Positions 6,353-9,337 of a stretch of DNA of 9,337 nt are shown here, in pieces (within the stretch, counting starts at the first letter, position 1; each line of letters starts with the position of its first letter). Origin of the DNA: JBGPIT01 sp041485125 (GTDB lineage: Bacteria > Desulfobacterota > Binatia > UTPRO1); the NCBI GenBank assembly GCA_041485125.1, contig JBGPIT010000192.1, forward strand, positions 1 through 9,337, given 5' to 3'. The translations under genes were made by a program, and so were the position numbers. The notes below the pieces were generated by a model. The model ran no database searches. It was not told the DNA's origin and saw only the letters and a program-made list of their open reading frames with translations.

Positions 6353-7135
6353 TTGGGCGTGTGGCGTGTAACTATGCGAGTACAAAGCAATCAGTCGTGG
6401 GACCCGACGCGGTATGCGCAGCACGCGCGGTTCGTCTCGGACCTCGGGACGCCGGTCGTCGAGCTGCTCGCTCCCGAACGGGGCGAACGGATCCTCGATC
6501 TCGGATGTGGCGATGGCGCACTCACCGAGCGCTTGGTCGAGATCGGGTGCAAGGTCATCGGCGTCGACGGCAGCCCGGCCCAAGTCGAGGCGGCGCGCCG
6601 GCGGGGCATCGACGCCTACGTAATGGACGGGCAGGAGCTGCGCTTCGAGCGCCAGTTCGACGCGGTCTTCAGCAATGCCGCGATGCACTGGATGAAGCAC
6701 GCCGATGCGGTGATCGCCGGGGTGTGGCGGGCGCTCGTACCGGGCGGCCGATTCGTCGGCGAGTTCGGCGGCTACGGCTGCGTCGCGACGATCGAGTCCG
6801 CCCTGGTCGGCGCGCTCGAGCGGCGCGGCGTCGATGGACGGACGGTACACCCATGGTACTTCCCGACCGCCGACGCCTACCGCCGCCGCTTGCAGGCCCA
6901 AGGCTTCATGGTGCCCTTCATCGCGTTGATCCCGCGGCCGACGCCGCTTCCCGGCGACATCACCGGCTGGCTCGATACCTTCGCCGAGAGCTTCACGTCG
7001 GCGCTGCCGGCGAACGAGCGTCCGGCGTACATCGCCGAGGTGCGCGAGGCGCTGCGGCCGAGCTTGTGCGGTCCCGACGGCAACTGGACCGCCGACTACG
7101 TCCGACTGCGGTTCGCGGCCGGCCGGCCGGCGTGA
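6353..7135 (+). CDS. Class I SAM-dependent methyltransferase
   Basis: The 260-aa protein carries the class I methyltransferase fold. Motif I is ILDLGCGDGALTERL (47-61), the acidic end of strand 2 is VIGVDGSP with Asp72, and strand 4 is FDAVFSNAAMHWM. These are followed by LVPGGRFVGEFGGYG and a C-terminal PWYFPTADAY block. This pattern resembles the trans-aconitate/BioC-like branch of small-molecule methyltransferases, but substrate cannot be read from it. The usual family opening, SWDPTRYAQHARFVSDLG, starts at residue 14. Three starts are possible: TTG 6353 (with GGAAGGGG at 8 bases), GTG 6359, and ATG 6374 (no ribosome binding site). I chose TTG on spacing. The gene lies 49 bases after the ATPase and 33 bases before the amidase on the same strand; the repeated GAAC element upstream suggests its own transcription start. 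Confidence 0.88.
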   Translation: MGVWRVTMRVQSNQSWDPTRYAQHARFVSDLGTPVVELLAPERGERILDLGCGDGALTERLVEIGCKVIGVDGSPAQVEAARRRGIDAYVMDGQELRFERQFDAVFSNAAMHWMKHADAVIAGVWRALVPGGRFVGEFGGYGCVATIESALVGALERRGVDGRTVHPWYFPTADAYRRRLQAQGFMVPFIALIPRPTPLPGDITGWLDTFAESFTSALPANERPAYIAEVREALRPSLCGPDGNWTADYVRLRFAAGRPA

Positions 7136-7152
7136 CGGCGGACGATGCGAGT

Positions 7153-7163
7153 GTGCTAAGCAC
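7153..7163 (+). promoter_or_regulatory. Palindrome GTGCTAAGCAC just before the amidase start
   Basis: This is a perfect inverted repeat, GTGC-TAA-GCAC, ending 5 bases before the ATG at 7169, where a ribosome binding site would be expected and none is seen. Two readings are possible. It may be an operator. Alternatively, GCTAAG (7155-7160), with TG two bases upstream of it and GTGACG (7132-7137) 17 bases away, may form a weak promoter giving a nearly leaderless amidase transcript. Confidence 0.3.
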
Positions 7164-7168
7164 CACGC

Positions 7169-8626
7169 ATGAGCGACCTCGGTTTCAAGTCGGCAAGCGA
7201 GCTCGCGGCGTCGATCCGTGATCGGGAGATCTCGAGCCGCGAGCTGCTGGATCACTTTCTCGCGCGCGTCGAGCGGCTGAACCCGCGCTTGAACGCCGTC
7301 GTCACGCTCGACGTCGAGCGCGCCCGCGACCGCGCCTACCGCGCCGACGCGGCGCTCGCCCGCGGCGAGCTCTGGGGTCCGCTGCACGGCGTACCGATCA
7401 CGATCAAGGACACGATCGAGACCGCGGGTCTTCGCACCACCGCGGGCTTCCCTCCCCTCGGCGACTACGTGCCGGCGGCAAACGCGCCGAGCGTGCAGCG
7501 TCTCATCGACGCCGGCGCGGTCGTTTTCGGCAAGACCAATACTCCCACCCTCGCCGCCGATTGGCAGACCTTCAACCCGATCTTCGGCACGACGAACAAT
7601 CCCTGGGACACGGCGCGGACCCCGGGCGGATCGTCGGGCGGCTCGGCCGCCGCGATCGCCGCGGGTCTCTCCGGCCTCGAGCTCGGCAGTGACATCGGCG
7701 GCTCGATCCGCGTGCCCTCGCACTGGAACGGCGTCTACGGTCACAAGCCGACCTACGGCATCGTCCCCGCGCGCGGGCACATTCCCGCGCTGCCGGGCGC
7801 GCTCTCGGAGTTCGATCTCGCCGTCTTGGGACCGATCGCGCGCAGCGCCGCCGATCTCGATCTCGCCCTCGCGCTCCTCGCCGGTCCGCTGGCCGATCGC
7901 GCCGTCGCCTGGCGTCTCGAGCTGCCGGCGCCGCGCCACGAGCTGCTCCGCGACTTCCGCGTCGCCGCATGGCTCGACGACGCCGAGTTCGCGGTCGATC
8001 CGGAGGTCCGCCGTTCGCTCGACGACACGGTGAGCGCGCTGCGCGCCGCCGGCGTGCGCGTCGACGAGGCCGCGCGGCCCGCCTTCACGCTCGCGGAGGC
8101 GCTCGACACGTATTTGCAGCTGTTGTGGCCGATCATGATGGGCGGCTCGCCGCCCGAGGTCTTCGCCGGCCTGATCGACGCCGCGGCCGCGAGTCCGGCC
8201 GGCGCCAAGAGCTCCGAGCTCACGATCGCCCGCTACGGGACGGCGCGACACCGTGACTGGCTCGTCGCCAATGAAGCGCGCGAGCAGCTCCGCGCCAAGA
8301 TGGCCGCCTTCTTCCAGGACTACGACGTGCTACTGATGCCGGTGAACCAAGTCGCCGCGATCCCGCACGACACCCGCGAGCCGCTCTCGGCGCGCCGGAT
8401 CGTGATCGGCGGCGCCGAGCGCGAGTACTTCGAGCTCTTTCCGTGGATCTCGGTCGCGACGATGACGCTCGCGCCCGCGACCGCGGCTCCGATCGGCCGC
8501 ACCCGTGCGAACCTCCCGGTCGGCCTGCAGATCGTCGGTCCGTATCTCGAGGATCGCACCTCCATCGCGTTCGCGCGGGCGCTCGCCGAGATCACCGCGG
8601 GCTTCGAGCCGCCACCCGGCTTTTGA
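7169..8626 (+). CDS. Amidase-signature family hydrolase
   Basis: The 485-aa protein is a full-length amidase-signature enzyme, hydrolysing a carboxamide by a Ser-cisSer-Lys triad. Lys80 lies in LHGVPITIKDTI. The Gly/Ser loop TPGGSSGGSAAA gives cis-Ser155. LELGSDIGGSIRVPS gives the nucleophile Ser179. The spacings Lys-to-cisSer (75) and cisSer-to-Ser (24) equal those of mammalian FAAH (142, 217, 241), so the active site looks intact. No signal peptide is seen; it should be cytoplasmic. Substrate is not evident: acylamides, arylamides or 6-aminohexanoate-type oligomers are all possible. It is not obviously GatA, since no gatB or gatC is adjacent. The start is ATG at 7169, 33 bases after the methyltransferase stop, so co-transcription is plausible, although a palindrome in the gap might act as a separate control site. 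Confidence 0.93.
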   Translation: MSDLGFKSASELAASIRDREISSRELLDHFLARVERLNPRLNAVVTLDVERARDRAYRADAALARGELWGPLHGVPITIKDTIETAGLRTTAGFPPLGDYVPAANAPSVQRLIDAGAVVFGKTNTPTLAADWQTFNPIFGTTNNPWDTARTPGGSSGGSAAAIAAGLSGLELGSDIGGSIRVPSHWNGVYGHKPTYGIVPARGHIPALPGALSEFDLAVLGPIARSAADLDLALALLAGPLADRAVAWRLELPAPRHELLRDFRVAAWLDDAEFAVDPEVRRSLDDTVSALRAAGVRVDEAARPAFTLAEALDTYLQLLWPIMMGGSPPEVFAGLIDAAAASPAGAKSSELTIARYGTARHRDWLVANEAREQLRAKMAAFFQDYDVLLMPVNQVAAIPHDTREPLSARRIVIGGAEREYFELFPWISVATMTLAPATAAPIGRTRANLPVGLQIVGPYLEDRTSIAFARALAEITAGFEPPPGF

Positions 8627-8643
8627 ACACCATCCGACTGCGC

Positions 8644-8669
8644 TGAACATTGTTCGGTCGATTTGAACG
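8644..8669 (+). promoter_or_regulatory. Copy 2 of the GAAC-N3-GTTC-N9-GAAC element before the beta-helix gene
   Basis: TGAACATTGTTC (8644-8655) is an inverted repeat around ATT, and the third half-site GAAC is at 8665-8668 after 9 bases. It shares 20 of 26 positions with 6301-6326. It ends 12 bases before the GAGGAG ribosome binding site, versus 11 bases at the other copy. Unlike copy 1, it does not overlap a coding sequence, so its conservation is not explained by codons. Confidence 0.5.
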
Positions 8670-8680
8670 TCCCTCATACA

Positions 8681-8686
8681 GAGGAG
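8681..8686 (+). promoter_or_regulatory. Ribosome binding site of the exported beta-helix protein
   Basis: GAGGAG ends 7 bases before the ATG at 8694, which fixes the start of the partial gene at the right edge. Confidence 0.75.
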
Positions 8687-8693
8687 ACTTCGA

Positions 8694-9337
8694 ATGGACC
8701 GTTTCAATCGTGCACTGCTGCGAGCCACCCTCACCCTCGGCCTCGCGTTCACCCTCGCTGCCCCTTCACACGCGGCGACGATCTGGGTTTCCAACACCAA
8801 CGATACCGGCGTCGGCTCGCTGCGGCAGGCCATCACCGATGCGAACCTCACGCCGCTGCCCGATACGATCAAGTTCGCAATCGGCTCCGGCGTCCAGACG
8901 ATTCAGCCGCAGACGCCCCTGCCGGCGCTGACCCAGCCCGTGCAGATCGACGGCACGAGCCAGCCGGGTTACGCCGGCACGCCGCTGATCGAGCTCGATG
9001 GCAGCGTCGCGGGCGGCGCCGGCCTGTGGCTGAACGCCGGCAACAGCACCGTGAAGGGTCTCGTCATCAACCGCTTCCTCCGCGGCATCTACATCGCGAC
9101 GGCAGGCGGCAACGTGATCCGCAACAGCTACATCGGCACCGACCCGACCGGAACGCTCGCCCGCGCCAACACCGAGACCGGCGTCTTCATCGCGTCCGGT
9201 GACGGGAACATCATCGGCGGCACCGGCGGGTCTGATCACAATCTGATCTCGGGCAACGGCTCCAACGGGATCGGGATCTCCGCGGGCGACGCCAACCAGA
9301 TCCTCGGTAACCGCATCGGCACCAACGCGGCCGGCAC
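8694..9337 (+). CDS. Exported right-handed parallel beta-helix protein, 5' part
   Basis: The frame stays open from ATG at 8694 to the window edge (214 codons, no stop), so the C-terminus is missing. Residues 1-27 (MDRFNRALLRATLTLG..., ending PSHA) form a signal peptide with probable cleavage after Ser-His-Ala. The mature start, IWVSNTNDTGVGSLRQAITD followed by AN (from residue 30), matches the SLREAI-type N-terminal motif found on secreted and surface repeat proteins. It is followed by IDGTSQPGY and beta-helix-type repeats rich in Gly/Asn/Ile: NVIRNSYIGTDPTGTLA, GVFIASGDGNIIGG, HNLISGNG, ILGNRIGTNAAG. The two IGT(D/N) units are 61 residues apart, suggesting a regular coil repeat. Likely outer-membrane or extracellular; polysaccharide binding or cleavage and adhesion are both possible. 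The missing C-terminus would show whether there is an anchor domain. Confidence 0.85.
   Translation, partial: MDRFNRALLRATLTLGLAFTLAAPSHAATIWVSNTNDTGVGSLRQAITDANLTPLPDTIKFAIGSGVQTIQPQTPLPALTQPVQIDGTSQPGYAGTPLIELDGSVAGGAGLWLNAGNSTVKGLVINRFLRGIYIATAGGNVIRNSYIGTDPTGTLARANTETGVFIASGDGNIIGGTGGSDHNLISGNGSNGIGISAGDANQILGNRIGTNAAG

Noticed and set aside
6311..8251. 646-codon open frame on the minus strand opposite the methyltransferase and amidase
   Set aside because: It lies antisense to two genes with intact catalytic motifs, has Arg/Ala/Gly/Asp-rich low-complexity translation with no recognisable domain, and long antisense frames are expected at this GC content and codon bias.
7169..8626. GatA subunit of Glu-tRNA(Gln) amidotransferase
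   Set aside because: The amidase-signature core is shared, but no gatB or gatC is adjacent, and the sequence around the core (PSHWNGVYGHKPTYGIVP, long C-terminal part) fits general amidases better.
1..9337. CRISPR array, tRNA or rRNA genes, insertion sequence, phage or toxin-antitoxin or defence system
   Set aside because: I see no direct-repeat array, no tRNA-like cloverleaf, no transposase or integrase motifs, no terminal inverted repeats, and all long frames are accounted for by the listed genes.

Overview
The window is very GC-rich, gene-dense bacterial DNA. Codon use is uniform (strong GAG, CTC, CGC and GCG preference), and two of the three secreted products have clear Sec signal peptides. 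The gene mix is an Mch-like double MaoC hydratase, a PIG3-type reductase, a very large STAND-like ATPase and a SLRQAI/parallel beta-helix exported protein. This fits an environmental Gram-negative lineage of the former Deltaproteobacteria type (Myxococcota, Desulfobacterota or Binatota-like). That placement is inference; no rRNA or marker gene is present.

Layout. Left edge, minus strand: the first codons of a probable secreted protein, cut by the window edge, preceded by a complete small secreted protein of about 134 aa with a strong ribosome binding site. A 236-base divergent intergenic region follows. On the plus strand come an Mch-like acyl-CoA hydratase and a PIG3-type NADPH:quinone oxidoreductase, which overlap by one base and are probably translationally coupled. 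A 73-base gap with a UUCG-capped hairpin leads to a 1137-aa ATPase/TPR protein with an uncharacterised conserved C-terminal module. After it lie a SAM-dependent methyltransferase, an amidase-signature hydrolase, and an exported parallel beta-helix protein that runs off the right edge.

How they may work together. The hydratase/reductase pair could hydrate and reduce unsaturated acyl-CoAs or related enones. The ATPase looks like a signal-integrating regulator or scaffold, not an enzyme of metabolism. The methyltransferase and amidase have no evident shared pathway with it.

The most interesting non-coding signal is a spaced triple half-site, GAAC-N3-GTTC-N9-GAAC. It occurs twice: once between the ATPase and methyltransferase genes, and once between the amidase and beta-helix genes. 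The two copies match at 20 of 26 positions and sit at nearly the same distance (11 and 12 bases) from the next ribosome binding site. This suggests a shared operator or a shared ECF-type promoter. I see no CRISPR array, tRNA, rRNA, insertion sequence, phage gene or recognisable defence system. Apart from that repeated element and the ATPase C-terminal module, the window looks like ordinary chromosomal content.
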